Assembly (NCBI GenBank): GCA_018401565.1
Contig: JAGYKS010000025.1
Span: 62,001-126,000, forward strand
DNA: 64,000 bases
Reading direction: 5' to 3'
From: Acidimicrobiales bacterium
Lineage (GTDB): Bacteria > Actinomycetota > Acidimicrobiia > Acidimicrobiales > Acidimicrobilacustridaceae
The notes below the pieces were generated by a model, which was not told the origin of the DNA, searched no databases, and worked only from the letters and a program-made list of their open reading frames with translations. Shown here piece by piece: positions 7,842 through 17,131 of the stretch. The stretch's first letter is position 1. Every line of letters starts with the position of its first letter. Both the position numbers and the translations under genes were made by a program.

Positions 7842-8931
7842 ATGACCACCGATCAGGTGCGGTACGGGATCATCGGTGCCGGGATGATGGGCACCGAGCA
7901 CCTGTGGAACCTGCAGGCGGTGCCCGGCGCTGTGGTCACTGCCGCCGCCGACCCTGTCGCCGCACAGCGCGAGTGGATCGTGGCTGCCGCTGGCGACGAC
8001 GGCGCTGGAATCACCACCTTTGCCGACCACCGCGACCTGCTGGCGTCGGGCCTGGTGGACGTGGTGGTGGTGGCCAGTCCCAACCACACCCACCGTGCCG
8101 TGCTGGCCGACGTGTTCGACCATCGGAGCATGCACGTGCTGGTGGAGAAGCCGCTGTGCACCACCGTGGACGACTGCGCCTGGGTGGCCGAGCGGGCCCG
8201 CAGCCACAACGGCATCGTGTGGGTGGGTCTGGAATACCGCTACATGCCCCCGGTGGCCCGGTTGGCCGCCACCGCGGCGTCGGGCACGTTGGGCACCGTG
8301 CGCATGGTGGCCATCCGTGAGCACCGCTTCCCGTTTTTGGTCAAGGTGGGCGACTGGAACCGCTTCAACGCCAACTCCGGCGGCACCCTGGTGGAAAAGT
8401 GCTGCCATTTCTTCGACCTCATGAACCTGCTCACCGGCGACGCAGCCCGTGCGGGTGATGGCATCAGGGGGTCAGGCCGTCAACCACCTCGACGAGTCCT
8501 ACGACGGTCGAACACCCGACATCGACGACCACGCCCTGGTGATCGTGGAGTACGCCGGGGGGGCGAGGGCATCGCTGGACCTGTGCATGTTCGCCGAGGC
8601 GTCGCAGCACCAGGAGGAGATCAGCGTGGTGGGCGACCTGGGCAAGGCCGAGGCGTTTTTGCCGTCGTCGGAGTTCCGCGTTGGGCTGCGCGCCGATGGC
8701 CGGGCCGGGGTGACCAGCGAAGTGGTCACCGACGACCGGGTGGCGTACGAAGGATTTCATCACGGTTCGAGCTACCTCGAGCACCTCGACCTGCTGGCGG
8801 CGGTGCGTGGTGGCGGCACCGCCGGGGTGGATGTGGCCGACGGACTGCTGTCGGTGGCCATGGGGGTGGCCGCCCACCGGTCCATTGACGAAGGCCGGGT
8901 GGTGGACCTCGACGAGGTGCTCGGCCGCTGA
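7842..8931 (+). CDS. Gfo/Idh/MocA-family oxidoreductase, frameshifted
   Basis: NAD(P)-dependent sugar/inositol-type dehydrogenase. The N-terminal Rossmann fold has YGIIGAGMMG and VVVVASPNHTHRAVL; the family's catalytic EKP motif is in HVLVEKPLCTT. The C-terminal alpha/beta domain (VNHLDESYDGRTPDIDDHALV onward) is in another frame: one indel lies near 8447, after LLTGDAA. Repaired length is about 362 residues. The ATG at 7842 follows AGGGGAACGCC, a plausible ribosome site. It is divergent from the aldo/keto reductase gene. Substrate is not evident. Confidence 0.85.
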
Positions 8932-8999
8932 GCGGTACCTGTGAACGGGTTCATCCACAGATCAGGTGGCGTCTGATTCACCCTTGTCGTGTTGGGTGG

Positions 9000-9872
9000 T
9001 CATGGGGTCGTCCACTCCTCGCTGCGCTCCCATAGCCACGCCCCCAGGTCGGCGGTGGCCACGTCGCTGGGGTCCTTGGCGGCGCAATCGGCGTAGTACC
9101 CGCCGCTCATGCCATCGAGGTCTGCCGACGTGGCACACCACAGTGAGGTGCGGGCCCCGTCGGTGGTGGACGCCATGCGCGCCGTCATGAGGGGCCGCAC
9201 CGGCCACGGCACCCGCCGCCAGATGTCCGATGCGATAACCCCGGGATCCAGGGCGTGCACGGCGAGCTGGTCGGCGGGGACACGCCGGGCCAGTTCCTGG
9301 GTGAACAGCACGTTGGCCAGCTTGGATCGGGCGTACTCGGGCATGCCGGTGATGCTGCGGGTGGCACGGCGCAGCCGGTCCTCGGGAAGCCCCTTGGCGG
9401 AGTAGTGCGAATCCGACGACACCATCACGACCCGCGGTGGACCAGCGTCGGTCGCAGCGCCCGGGGTGCCTTGGCCCACGAGCAGATCCAGCAACCCGGT
9501 CACCAGCGCAAAGTGCCCGAGGTGGTTGGTGCCAAACGCCAGCTCAAAGCCCTGGGCGGTCTGGCCGCGCTGTCCGGCCAGGCCGGCATTGGCCACCAGC
9601 ACGTCGAGGGTGTCGACGCGATTGTGGACTTCGGTGACTGCCCGGCGCACCGAATCCAGGTCGGCCAGGTCCAGTTCGAGGTGTTCGAGTTGGTCGTTGC
9701 CGGTGGTGGCGGTGATGTCGGCCATCACCGGCGCGGTGCGCTGCGCCGAACGACACGCCAGGATCACCCGTGCCCCGCGGCTGGCCAGATCGGCGGCGGT
9801 CGCCCGGCCGATCCCGGTGTTGGCCCCGGTCACCATGAAGGTCTTGCCGTCGAGTTCAGCGGTGGGTTGCAC
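9000..9872 (-). CDS. Short-chain dehydrogenase/reductase (SDR)
   Basis: Classical SDR of 290 residues with TGANTGIG (cofactor glycine motif, residues 15-22), NAG (LVANAGLAG), a catalytic serine in MVSSDSHY and YARSK (catalytic Tyr/Lys). Sequence character is closest to the retinol-dehydrogenase/WWOX-like group, which in bacteria has poorly defined substrates. Intact. It lies downstream of the glutamate decarboxylase gene on the same strand with a 68-bp gap. Confidence 0.85.
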   Translation of the reverse strand: MQPTAELDGKTFMVTGANTGIGRATAADLASRGARVILACRSAQRTAPVMADITATTGNDQLEHLELDLADLDSVRRAVTEVHNRVDTLDVLVANAGLAGQRGQTAQGFELAFGTNHLGHFALVTGLLDLLVGQGTPGAATDAGPPRVVMVSSDSHYSAKGLPEDRLRRATRSITGMPEYARSKLANVLFTQELARRVPADQLAVHALDPGVIASDIWRRVPWPVRPLMTARMASTTDGARTSLWCATSADLDGMSGGYYADCAAKDPSDVATADLGAWLWERSEEWTTP

Positions 9873-9940
9873 AGTCCACGACGCTACCTGCGGGCGCTAC
9901 CAGCAGGTAACGCTTGCCGATGCCTGCGACGGTGTCCCGC

Positions 9941-11341
9941 TCAGCAGACCCTGGTCTCGGGTCGTGACGCTCCCGGCAGGGTGGGGGCCAAAGGTGGGCG
10001 CTGGTCGAGTTCTTTGAGGGCGGCCACGGTGTCGGTCATCAGGGCATCCATGAGGTCGTCGTTGAACCCCTCGCGCACCACCACGCGCACCACGGTGGTG
10101 GTGTCCACGTTGGGCGGCAGGGTGTACGCCGGGACGATCCAGCCGCGCTGGCGCAGCACACCGACCAGATCGTGGGCGGTGAACCGGCTTTCGTCGATGA
10201 GTCGTGCGGTCACCACCGGCAGCGCACCAGATGTACTGACCACTTCGAACCGGTCATGGTTGTGCATCCAGGTCGAGAGCTTTTCTGACACGTCGAGCAT
10301 GTTGGCCACCACGCCCTGGTACCCCTGGCGACCCATGCGAATGAGGTTGTAGTACTGCCCCACCACCTGGGCGGCACCCTTGGAGAAGTTGAGGCTGAAG
10401 GTGATCTGGTCGTTGCCCAGGTAGTTGTCATGGAACAACAACTCGTCGGGCAGGTAGTCGGCGTTGCGCCACACCGCCCACCCCACCCCTGCGTACACCA
10501 GGCCGTACTTGTGGCCCGAGGTGTTGATGCTGCGCACCCGCGGCACCCGGAAATCCCACGCCAGGTCGGGGTAGGCGAACGGCGCCACGAATCCCCCGCT
10601 GGCGGCGTCGACATGAATGCCCACGTCCAGCCCGGTGCGCTCGGCCAGTGCGTCGAGGGCGGCCGACAGACCGGCCACGTCGTCGAATGCCCCGGTGAAG
10701 GTGTTTCCCATCACGGCGGCCACCCCGATGGTGTTCTCATCCACCATGGCCACCGCCGCGTCGATGTCGAGGCCGATGTTGCCAGCCGACACCGGGACCC
10801 AGCGGGGCTCGATCTCAAAGTAGCGGCAGAGCTTCTCCCAGCACACGTGGACGTGGCGACCCAGCACGATGTTGGGCGAGTCGGTAGGGAGGCCGGCCGC
10901 AGTCCGTCGGTGCTGCCAGGTGCGCTTGAGGGCCATGCCGGCCAGCAGGATGGCCTCGGATGAGCCCACCGTGGACGTGCCCACGGCCTCGCCCGGGGCT
11001 GCCCCGGCACCGAACAGGTTGGCGATCATGTTCACGCACCGGTGCTCGATCTCGGCGGTGCGCGGGTACTCCTCGGCATCGATGAAGTTCTTGGATGCCG
11101 TGAGCTCGAACAGGCTGTCGGCCTCGGGTTCCATCCAGGTGGTGACAAACGATGCCAGGTTGAGCACCGGGATGCCGTCGAGCTGCAGCTCGTCGCGGAT
11201 CAGCTGGCTGGCCGCACCCGGAGGCATCTCACCTTCGGGAATCTCCCAGCGCGGGATGGGCTCGCGCATCTGCCGTCTGGAGAACATTGGGGCGAGAAGG
11301 TCATCGGAATCGCCGGTGAGGGGGGTGTGACGGTGCAGCAT
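9941..11341 (-). CDS. gadB: Glutamate decarboxylase
   Basis: PLP-dependent enzyme converting glutamate to GABA and CO2 while consuming a cytoplasmic proton. 466 residues, intact, with the family's substrate/cofactor motifs: SKNFIDAEEYPRTAEIEHRC, GTSTVGSSEA (residues 121-130), HVDAASGGF, and the PLP-binding lysine in SGHKYG (K278). The ATG at 11341 follows an AGGAG ribosome site 7 nt upstream; the frame is open further upstream but without conservation. No GABA antiporter (gadC) or GABA transaminase is adjacent, so either acid resistance or GABA metabolism is possible. Confidence 0.93.
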   Translation of the reverse strand: MLHRHTPLTGDSDDLLAPMFSRRQMREPIPRWEIPEGEMPPGAASQLIRDELQLDGIPVLNLASFVTTWMEPEADSLFELTASKNFIDAEEYPRTAEIEHRCVNMIANLFGAGAAPGEAVGTSTVGSSEAILLAGMALKRTWQHRRTAAGLPTDSPNIVLGRHVHVCWEKLCRYFEIEPRWVPVSAGNIGLDIDAAVAMVDENTIGVAAVMGNTFTGAFDDVAGLSAALDALAERTGLDVGIHVDAASGGFVAPFAYPDLAWDFRVPRVRSINTSGHKYGLVYAGVGWAVWRNADYLPDELLFHDNYLGNDQITFSLNFSKGAAQVVGQYYNLIRMGRQGYQGVVANMLDVSEKLSTWMHNHDRFEVVSTSGALPVVTARLIDESRFTAHDLVGVLRQRGWIVPAYTLPPNVDTTTVVRVVVREGFNDDLMDALMTDTVAALKELDQRPPLAPTLPGASRPETRVC

Positions 11342-11502
11342 TGGTGCTCCTGGCAGGTCGCGGTTGTGTCGCGACCCTACCGCCGGGCCTTGGCAGGTGT
11401 GGATCGATGACGTTGGCGGCGCAGCCAGCCGATGTCGACGGCCTGGGCGCACATGGGGATACCTGCCGCCGCCAGCGGGGGACTCATCGCCGCGCACCAC
11501 CG

Positions 11503-11522
11503 GGCCCAAAGCGTGCAGACGC
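11503..11522 (+). repeat. Left copy of a 20-bp direct repeat flanking the AbiE region
   Basis: GGCCCAAAGCGTGCAGACGC; the right copy at 13398-13417 differs at one position. The pair encloses the toxin-antitoxin genes and is a candidate insertion boundary. Confidence 0.55.
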
Positions 11523-11706
11523 CTTTACGAGATGCCGCTGCACAACCACTTCTGACCTGCAGCGGAGGCACCTTGTTGCGAGGGGCTCCACAGTTGCGGG
11601 GTGGGGTGCTCCACAGAAGTCCCGATCGCTGCTGGATCCTGTGACGGTGGCGTCCGTCCTGATCCGAGGCGTGGAAAGGCGCAAACCTGACTAACGATCC
11701 GATTAG

Positions 11707-11735
11707 TTGTCATTGGTGCCAACAATCAGTATCGT
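11707..11735 (+). promoter_or_regulatory. Promoter of the AbiE-like toxin-antitoxin pair
   Basis: TTGTCA (11707-11712), 17-bp spacer, TATCGT (11730-11735). The predicted start of transcription coincides with the GTG at 11743, so the mRNA is probably leaderless. Inverted repeats around 11692-11722 could bind the antitoxin. Confidence 0.6.
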
Positions 11736-11742
11736 TTACTGG

Positions 11743-12528
11743 GTGCGCAGCGAAGCCCAGATCATCGAAGTCTTCCACCTCCTGTTTCTGCGGGTACTGG
11801 CCAGCGGCCGACCGGATTGGTTCACCCTGAAGGGCGGGGCGAACCTTCGGTACTTCTTCGCCAGTCCCCGGTACTCGAATGACATCGACCTCGACTTCGC
11901 CGGACGGAAGGGATGGCAGGTTGCCGAGAAGGTCGGGTCGGTCCTCGACGGCGGTCGGGCGCTGGCGACACTCGCCCAGTCGGTGGGTATCGGGATCGTG
12001 GAAGTCACTGCCCCCAAGCAGACCGACACGACGCTCCGGTGGAAGGTCGGACTTGCCGACCCCGACCATCACCACCCCATTCGCACCAAGGTCGAGTTCT
12101 CAGGCCGGCCAGGGGACAGCGACGACGTGGGGTTCGATGTTGTTCCTGACCGCATCGTCGGTCCCTACGGTCTGCAGTCACCGACCGTTCGTCATTACCG
12201 CGCCGGAGCCGCAATCGACCAGAAGATCGCTGCGCTGGCCCTCCGTAGTGAGACGAAGGCACGGGACATCTTCGATCTGGAGTTGCTGTTCCGGCAGCGC
12301 AGGGCCGCTGGGCTCGGTGTAGGCGGCATCGACGTGACGCACGCCCGTGATGCAGCTGGGAGGGCCCTTGACATCCCGTTCCCGAACTTCATGACCGAGG
12401 TAGCTCCGTTCCTTGACCCCGACATCGCCGCGCTCTACGACGCAGCGGCCTGGAACGCCATGTGTCTCGACGTCGCCAGTCGTCTCGATGAGGTCGCCGC
12501 CACCGGGCAGTCAGGAGGCGCACCGTGA
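11743..12528 (+). CDS. AbiEii/AbiGii-type nucleotidyltransferase toxin
   Basis: Member of the AbiEii toxin family (nucleotidyltransferase fold), known from type IV toxin-antitoxin and phage-abortive systems. The hallmark is LKGGANLRYF followed ~20 residues later by SNDIDLDF: a glycine motif and a paired-acidic motif that bind nucleotide and metal. DQKIAALALRSETKARDIFDL further on is also typical. About 261 residues from the GTG at 11743, chosen because a good promoter ends 7 bp upstream; a longer frame begins at 11707. The toxin comes first and its stop overlaps the antitoxin start (GTGA), the reverse of the classic abiEi-abiEii order. Confidence 0.88.
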   Translation: MRSEAQIIEVFHLLFLRVLASGRPDWFTLKGGANLRYFFASPRYSNDIDLDFAGRKGWQVAEKVGSVLDGGRALATLAQSVGIGIVEVTAPKQTDTTLRWKVGLADPDHHHPIRTKVEFSGRPGDSDDVGFDVVPDRIVGPYGLQSPTVRHYRAGAAIDQKIAALALRSETKARDIFDLELLFRQRRAAGLGVGGIDVTHARDAAGRALDIPFPNFMTEVAPFLDPDIAALYDAAAWNAMCLDVASRLDEVAATGQSGGAP

Positions 12529-13154
12529 GCACGATCGACCGTTACGCGCGCCTGAGGGCGCTGGGTCGGCCGGTCGTGACGACCGGTGAAGCGGCCGCAA
12601 CATGGTCTTCGTCGTTGGCGACCGCCGCTCGTAGCCTCACTCGCCTCGCCGATGCAGGACTCGTGACGAAGATCTGCCACGGGGTGTGGCAGGTGGGCCA
12701 GGATGCGCCCGATCCCCTCTGCGTCCTACCCGTGTTGACCAATCCCTACCCGAGCTACATCTCAGGATGGAGTGTCCTTGCCCGCAGCGGCATGATCGAG
12801 CAAATCCCCCGCAGCGTTTTCGCGGTATCACTCGACCGCGCACGCACCGTCGAGACAAGCTTTGATCGCTACGAGATTCACCACATCCACCCGGACCTCT
12901 ACGGCGGCTTCGCTGGTGCGTCCGGGCTGTGTTCCGGTGTAGCCACACCGGAGAAGGCTCTCTTCGACACCGTCTACCTCTTCGGAGCCCGTCATGGTCG
13001 CGCCAGCCTGCCTGAGATCGAACTCCCGGAGGGGTTCGACATGAGCCTCCTGCAGTACTGGGTTGAGCGGATTCCGTCTTCCCGATTGCGGTCGATGACG
13101 TCAGCCAATCTTGAGCGTCTCTTGGGGGCAGCCGTGCTGCAGGCGTCGGCGTAG
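12525..13154 (+). CDS. AbiEi-like antitoxin / transcriptional regulator
   Basis: 209-residue partner of the toxin. The N-terminal ~65 residues are a winged-helix-like domain (TTGEAAATWSSSLATAARSLTRLADAGLV) typical of AbiEi antitoxins. The rest matches the AbiEi C-terminal pattern, with SYISGWSVLARSGMIEQ and ATPEKALFDTVYL. Antitoxins of this type neutralise the toxin and repress the operon by binding inverted repeats. The GTG start overlaps the toxin stop by 4 bp. A strong terminator follows at 13292. Confidence 0.85.
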   Translation: MSTIDRYARLRALGRPVVTTGEAAATWSSSLATAARSLTRLADAGLVTKICHGVWQVGQDAPDPLCVLPVLTNPYPSYISGWSVLARSGMIEQIPRSVFAVSLDRARTVETSFDRYEIHHIHPDLYGGFAGASGLCSGVATPEKALFDTVYLFGARHGRASLPEIELPEGFDMSLLQYWVERIPSSRLRSMTSANLERLLGAAVLQASA

Positions 13155-13291
13155 GAGGACGCCTGCCAGTCCTACAGCCGCCGCCTCAACTCCGAGACCT
13201 CCAACTCGGTGCTTCGCAGCGGCCTGGCCCGCATGGTCCGGGTCGGTGACCCGGACTTCGGCCTGCCCGGGCACAGCACCCCGTCACGATC

Positions 13292-13322
13292 AGAGCCGCC
13301 AGCACTGAGCTGGCGGCTCTTT
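13292..13322 (+). terminator. Intrinsic terminator after the toxin-antitoxin pair
   Basis: Perfect 12-bp stem AGAGCCGCCAGC/GCTGGCGGCTCT with a 5-nt loop (ACTGA), followed by TT. The T tract is short but the stem is strong; it may act on both strands. Confidence 0.75.
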
Positions 13323-13397
13323 GCCGTTGCGGAAGATCCCGAATCGACCGATTTCGTCGACGGAAGCCTCGAGACTTTTTGGTTGTGCACCAAAACC

Positions 13398-13417
13398 GGC
13401 CCAAAGCGTACAGACGC
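13398..13417 (+). repeat. Right copy of the 20-bp direct repeat, beside tRNA-Gly
   Basis: GGCCCAAAGCGTACAGACGC, 19 of 20 identical to 11503-11522. It starts 7 bp beyond the 3' CCA of tRNA-Gly. Read on the minus strand it includes a small hairpin (AGCGT-CTGT-ACGCT) that could serve as the tRNA terminator. Confidence 0.55.
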
Positions 13418-13423
13418 TACAAG

Positions 13424-13497
13424 TGGAGCGGGCGACGGGAATCGAACCCGCATATTCAGCTTGGGAAGCTGATGTTCTGCCATTGAACTACGCCCGC
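13424..13497 (-). tRNA. tRNA-Gly (anticodon CCC)
   Basis: Full cloverleaf on the minus strand: acceptor GCGGGCG/CGCCCGC, anticodon stem TCAGC/GCTGA with loop TTCCCAA (anticodon CCC, decodes GGG), T-arm GGGTTCGATTCCC, discriminator T, and an encoded CCA (13424-13426). Confidence 0.95.
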
Positions 13498-13598
13498 GGA
13501 ACGCCTGTGACCCTACCCCCTTGGGCATGTTGCCGGCACATGCCAACGCCGGTTGCCCGCCCGACGCCAACGTGCTCCCACAGCCTGCGGCGGCGAAC

Positions 13599-13604
13599 TA
13601 GCCT
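13599..13604 (+). promoter_or_regulatory. -10 box of leaderless dcd
   Basis: TAGCCT, 8 nt before the GTG at 13613. Confidence 0.5.
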
Positions 13605-13612
13605 CGGCCAGC

Positions 13613-14179
13613 GTGATCCTGTCTGACCGCACCATCCGTGAAGAGGTCGCCGCCGGCCGCATCGTCATCGAGCCGTTCAACGACGCCTGCGTCCAGCCCA
13701 GTTCGGTGGACCTTCACATTGATCGCTCGTTCCGGGTGTTCCGCAATCACACCATGGGCCTCATCGATGTGAAAAAGAACCTCGAGGACCTCACCGAACT
13801 CATTGAGGTCGACGACGACGACCACCCGTTCATCCTGCACCCCGGTGAGTTCGTGCTTGGGTCCACTGCCGAGCGGGTGGCGGTGCCCGACGACCTGGTC
13901 GCTCGCCTGGAGGGCAAGAGTTCACTCGGCCGCCTGGGCCTGCTGATCCATTCCACCGCCGGCTTCGTGGACGCCGGCTGGGACGGCCAGCTCACTTTGG
14001 AGTTGAGCAACGTGGCCAGCCTGCCCATCACGCTGTACCCCGGCATGAAGATCGGCCAGATCAGCTTCATCCGCATGACCACCCCGGCCGACAACCCCTA
14101 CGGCTCCAAAGAGGTCGGGTCGAAGTACCAGAACCAAAAGGGCCCGCGGCCCAGCCGGTACTGGGAGAACTTCAGCTGA
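13613..14179 (+). CDS. dcd: dCTP deaminase (probably bifunctional dCTP deaminase/dUTPase)
   Basis: Trimeric enzyme of pyrimidine nucleotide metabolism that deaminates dCTP toward dUMP for thymidylate synthesis. 188 residues. Conserved segments: [43 protein letters not shown] (active-site serine/arginine and HSTAG loop), and [10 protein letters not shown] near the C-terminus. The HSTAG loop and overall pattern match the mycobacterial-type enzyme that also hydrolyses dUTP, hence the bifunctional suggestion. The GTG at 13613 was chosen because VILSDR matches the family N-terminus and a -10 box lies just upstream. Confidence 0.92.
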   Translation: MILSDRTIREEVAAGRIVIEPFNDACVQPSSVDLHIDRSFRVFRNHTMGLIDVKKNLEDLTELIEVDDDDHPFILHPGEFVLGSTAERVAVPDDLVARLEGKSSLGRLGLLIHSTAGFVDAGWDGQLTLELSNVASLPITLYPGMKIGQISFIRMTTPADNPYGSKEVGSKYQNQKGPRPSRYWENFS

Positions 14180-14200
14180 TCACTGGCTGAGCATGGCCGC

Positions 14201-14238
14201 GGCCCTGCGTTGGCGGCCCTGCAGTTGGCGGCCCTGCG
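14201..14238. repeat. 14-15-bp tandem repeat between dcd and the Fe-S oxidoreductase gene
   Basis: GGCCCTGCGTTGGC (14201-14214), GGCCCTGCAGTTGGC (14215-14229) and a partial third GGCCCTGCG (14230-14238), in the convergent intergenic gap. No hairpin with a T tract is visible here. Confidence 0.75.
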
Positions 14239-14247
14239 TGACGCAGC

Positions 14248-16495
14248 TCAGGCCATGCCGGTATCGACCGCCCGCAGTGCGTTGGCGTCGCCTTCTTCGA
14301 GGGCCTCGAGCATGTGCAGGGCGATGTCACCGACACGCACCTGGTCTTCTTCCACGCCCTCGCCCTTCACACCATCGTCGATCATGATGTAGCAGAACGG
14401 GCATGCGGTGGCGATGCGGGTGGCGCCGGTGGCCAGCAGTTCCTGCGAGCGCTCCACGTTCACCTGTTTGCCGGTGGATTCCTCCATCCACATGCGGGCA
14501 CCGCCAGCACCACAGCACATGCCGGTGGTGCCGTTGCGCCCGGCTTCCACGATCTCCACGCCACCGAGCGAACCGATGAGCTTGCGGGGGGCGAGGTACA
14601 CGTCGTTGTGGCGACCGAGGTAGCACGAGTCGTGGTAGACAACCCGCTCTTCGAGGCGGGCCTGGCTCATGTCGAGCTGGCCCGAATCCACCAGGAACTC
14701 CAGCAACTGGGTGTGGTGCACCACCTCGTAGTTGCCACCGAGCTGGGGGTACTCGTTGAGCAGGGTGTTGAAGCAATGGGGGCACTGGGTGATGATCTTG
14801 CGCACCCCCATGCCGTTCATGGTCTCGATGTTCTGCATGGCCAGCATCTGGAAGATGTACTCGTTGCCCGAGCGGCGGGCGGAGTCGCCGGTGCACATCT
14901 CCGACGACCCCAGCACGGCGAAGTCCACGCCAGCGCGGGTGAGCAGCTTGGCCATGGCCTGGGTGACCTTTTTGTTCTTGTCGTCAAACGACCCGGCACA
15001 GCCCACCCAGTACAGGTACTCGTGGTCCAGCGCTGAGCTGCCGTCCACGATGGGCACGTCCACGTCGAGCTTGTCGGCCCAGTCGGCCCGTTCGCCCTGG
15101 TTCATGCCCCACGGATTGCCCTGGTTTTCCATGGCCCGGTAGGCGTTGCCCAGCTCGGTGGGGAAGTCCGACTCCATGAGCGACAGGTAACGGCGCATGT
15201 CGAGGATCTTGTCCATGATCTCGATGTTCACCGGGCAGATCTCGTCGCAGGCCTTGCAGGTGGTGCAGGCCCACACCTCAGCCGAGCTGATGCGCTCGAA
15301 CAGCGAGCCCGCCGACACGGTGATCTCACCGTCCACGCTGAGTGGGGGTGACACCTTGGGGTCGCCGGTGGCGGCCATGACCTCGCCGCTTTTGAGCACG
15401 ATCTCGCGGGGTCCAGCGGCTTGCCGGTGGCATGGGCCGGGCACACCGAGGTGCAACGTCCACACATGGTGCACGAGTCGAGATCCAGCAACTGCTTCCA
15501 GGTGAAGTCCTCGATGGTGGCCACACCGAAGCTCTCGAGTTCGGTCTCCATCAGGTTGGGCATGGGCTTCATGGCGCCCTTGGGACGCTCACGGTCACTC
15601 AGCCACATGTTGAGCGGTGAGGTGAACATGTGGCGCAGCATGGTGACCGGGATGATGGCCAACAGCACCACGAACCCAATCACGTGGGCCACCCACCAGA
15701 TCTGCTGCCAGCCGGCCACGTTGGCGTTGTTTTCCACCAGCAGGGCGATGGGGTAACCCACGAACGACCACTTCTCGAAACTGGGCATGCCCGAGTTGGC
15801 GATCCGGTAGGCCTCGGCCATGAATCCCGAAACGCCCAGAAAGCCGATGACCAGCAGGCCGAGCAGGTGCTCGGGCTTGGACTTGATGCGGATGCGGTAC
15901 GGGCGCTGCACGTAACGGCGCACCAGGGCCCACGCCACGCCAATCACCAGGGCCAGCCCGGCGGCGTCGGCCACGAACGAGTACCCCTGATATACGCCAC
16001 CTTCGAGGAACTGGAAGTTCTTGGGCAGCTGGTGGTTGATCTCCAGGATGGTGGTGACGGCCAGCAGGATGAGGAAGCTGAAGTAGATGAGCGAATGCAT
16101 GAGGCCGGCGGCGGATCACGCAGCAGGGTCTTCATCCACACGCCGGCACGGAAGCTCTTGGCCCGCTTCTTCGCCGTTCGGGTGTTGAGGGCCCGGTTGT
16201 CGGGGCGGCCGCGCTCCCAGTTCTTCACCCGCTGGCTGAACAGCACGGCGCCGTACACCAGCACCACGGGGATCACGATGTAAAAGGCGGCCTTGAGTGG
16301 CCCGGGGATACCCCCGAACACCTCACGGGTGACGGCGTTCTCATCAGGGGACTGGGAAAAAATCCACGACGCCACACCGGACACGGCGGTCACCGCACCG
16401 ACGGCTACACCGATGATGATGACCAGCTGGGAGGCCTTGAGCCGCTTGCGGGCCGGCGCGGACGTGGTGTCGGAATCTGCAGTTGAGGTGCTCAT
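14248..16495 (-). CDS. Membrane-anchored Fe-S oxidoreductase (HdrD/GlpC-like with nitrate-reductase-gamma-like N-terminus), two frameshifts
   Basis: Electron-transfer protein of about 745 residues once repaired. The N-terminal third has several hydrophobic segments (first near residues 20-45), like the cytochrome b-type gamma subunit of nitrate reductase. Two ferredoxin-type 4Fe-4S motifs follow (CTMCGRCTSVCP and CTTCKACDEICP), then two cysteine-rich CCG domains (one with CPHC and CCGAGGARMW) as in heterodisulfide reductase subunit D and GlpC. Frameshifts lie near 16110 (after MKTLLRD) and 15414 (a C run after KPLDP). In actinobacteria such proteins pass electrons between membrane quinones and soluble donors; the donor is not evident. 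An 18-bp palindrome lies 19 bp before the ATG at 16495. Confidence 0.82.
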
Positions 16496-16513
16496 AACAC
16501 CGCAGAAACTACC

Positions 16514-16531
16514 CGCCCACGATCGTGGGCG
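16514..16531. promoter_or_regulatory. 18-bp perfect palindrome upstream of the Fe-S oxidoreductase gene
   Basis: CGCCCACGATCGTGGGCG, 19 bp upstream of the start codon. It could be a dimeric regulator site or a hairpin in the 5' leader. Confidence 0.45.
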
Positions 16532-16623
16532 CTGCATTGGGGGGACAAGGTTGCGATGCCTCACCCCGAGGGGTTCACCCCCAACCGGGCCGGGCACGCC
16601 GGGGTGGCTGCCGGGTCACCAGC

Positions 16624-17046
16624 TCACGAGGTGAGGCGTGAGTCCAGTTCGCGGAGTCTGGCGGCCAGATTTTGCAGCAGTTTGCGGGTCATGGTGGGGG
16701 CGTCGTCAAGCAACGCGGTGAAGGCCTGCGACGAGATCACGAGCAGGGTCATGGGTTCGAGTGCCACCACGCTTGCGGTGCGGGGCTGATGGTCCAAAAG
16801 CGCCATCTCCCCCACGCATTCGCCCGGGCCAACCACAGCCACCTTCACGCCATCACGCAGCACCTCGGCAGTTCCCGACACGATCACGAACGCTTCGCGG
16901 GCCAGCTTGTCCTGCTCGATGATGGTGGTGCCCTCGGCGACCTCCACCTCGTCGGCGGCCTTGGCTACGCGCTGCAACTCACGCTGCGAGCACGAGCTCA
17001 GCAGGGGGATGTTGGCCAGATGCGTCAGATACGTCTTGGAAGCCAT
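16624..17046 (-). CDS. Stand-alone cyclic-nucleotide-binding-domain protein
   Basis: 140 residues made almost entirely of one cNMP-binding (CRP-type) beta-roll: IPLLSSCSQRELQRVA at the start, a glycine-rich turn, and GPGECVGEMALLDHQPRTASVVA, the phosphate-binding cassette region with E and R. No helix-turn-helix follows, so it is not a DNA-binding CRP. Such proteins may sense cAMP or cGMP or act in partner complexes. TAAGCT (17053-17058, minus strand) lies 6 nt before the ATG, so transcription is probably leaderless. It is divergent from the winged-helix regulator gene. Confidence 0.85.
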   Translation of the reverse strand: MASKTYLTHLANIPLLSSCSQRELQRVAKAADEVEVAEGTTIIEQDKLAREAFVIVSGTAEVLRDGVKVAVVGPGECVGEMALLDHQPRTASVVALEPMTLLVISSQAFTALLDDAPTMTRKLLQNLAARLRELDSRLTS

Positions 17047-17052
17047 GACGTC

Positions 17053-17058
17053 AGCTTA
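17053..17058 (-). promoter_or_regulatory. -10 box of the leaderless cNMP-domain gene
   Basis: TAAGCT on the minus strand, 6 nt before the ATG at 17046. Confidence 0.45.
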
Positions 17059-17104
17059 CGGTTGCGTGACCGGTGTTGCCCCGCGTGCGGGGTGTTCGGT
17101 CGAT

Positions 17105-17131
17105 TTCACGAGTGCGAAACCAGCATGAAAC
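17105..17131 (+). promoter_or_regulatory. GlnR-like box at the start of the winged-helix gene
   Basis: TTCAC-n6-GAAAC-n6-GAAAC: three 5-mers with exact 11-bp phasing, resembling the actinobacterial GlnR pattern gTnAC-n6-GaAAC. It overlaps the ATG at 17125, a position that would suit autorepression. Confidence 0.4.

Larger units (their letters stand above)
11342..11742. other. 400-bp stretch without a recognised gene
   Basis: It holds the upstream region of gadB on one side and the promoter of the AbiE-like pair on the other. Short frames here match nothing I recognise. It contains one copy of a 20-bp direct repeat (11503-11522) whose partner lies beside tRNA-Gly, and the inverted elements CTAA-n8-TTAG (near 11692) and TTGG-TG-CCAA (near 11713) next to the toxin promoter. 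Confidence 0.5.

Noticed and set aside
13209..13626. Protein frames crossing tRNA-Gly (ending GDGNRTR-like)
   Set aside because: These arise from the tRNA sequence itself and are common spurious calls.
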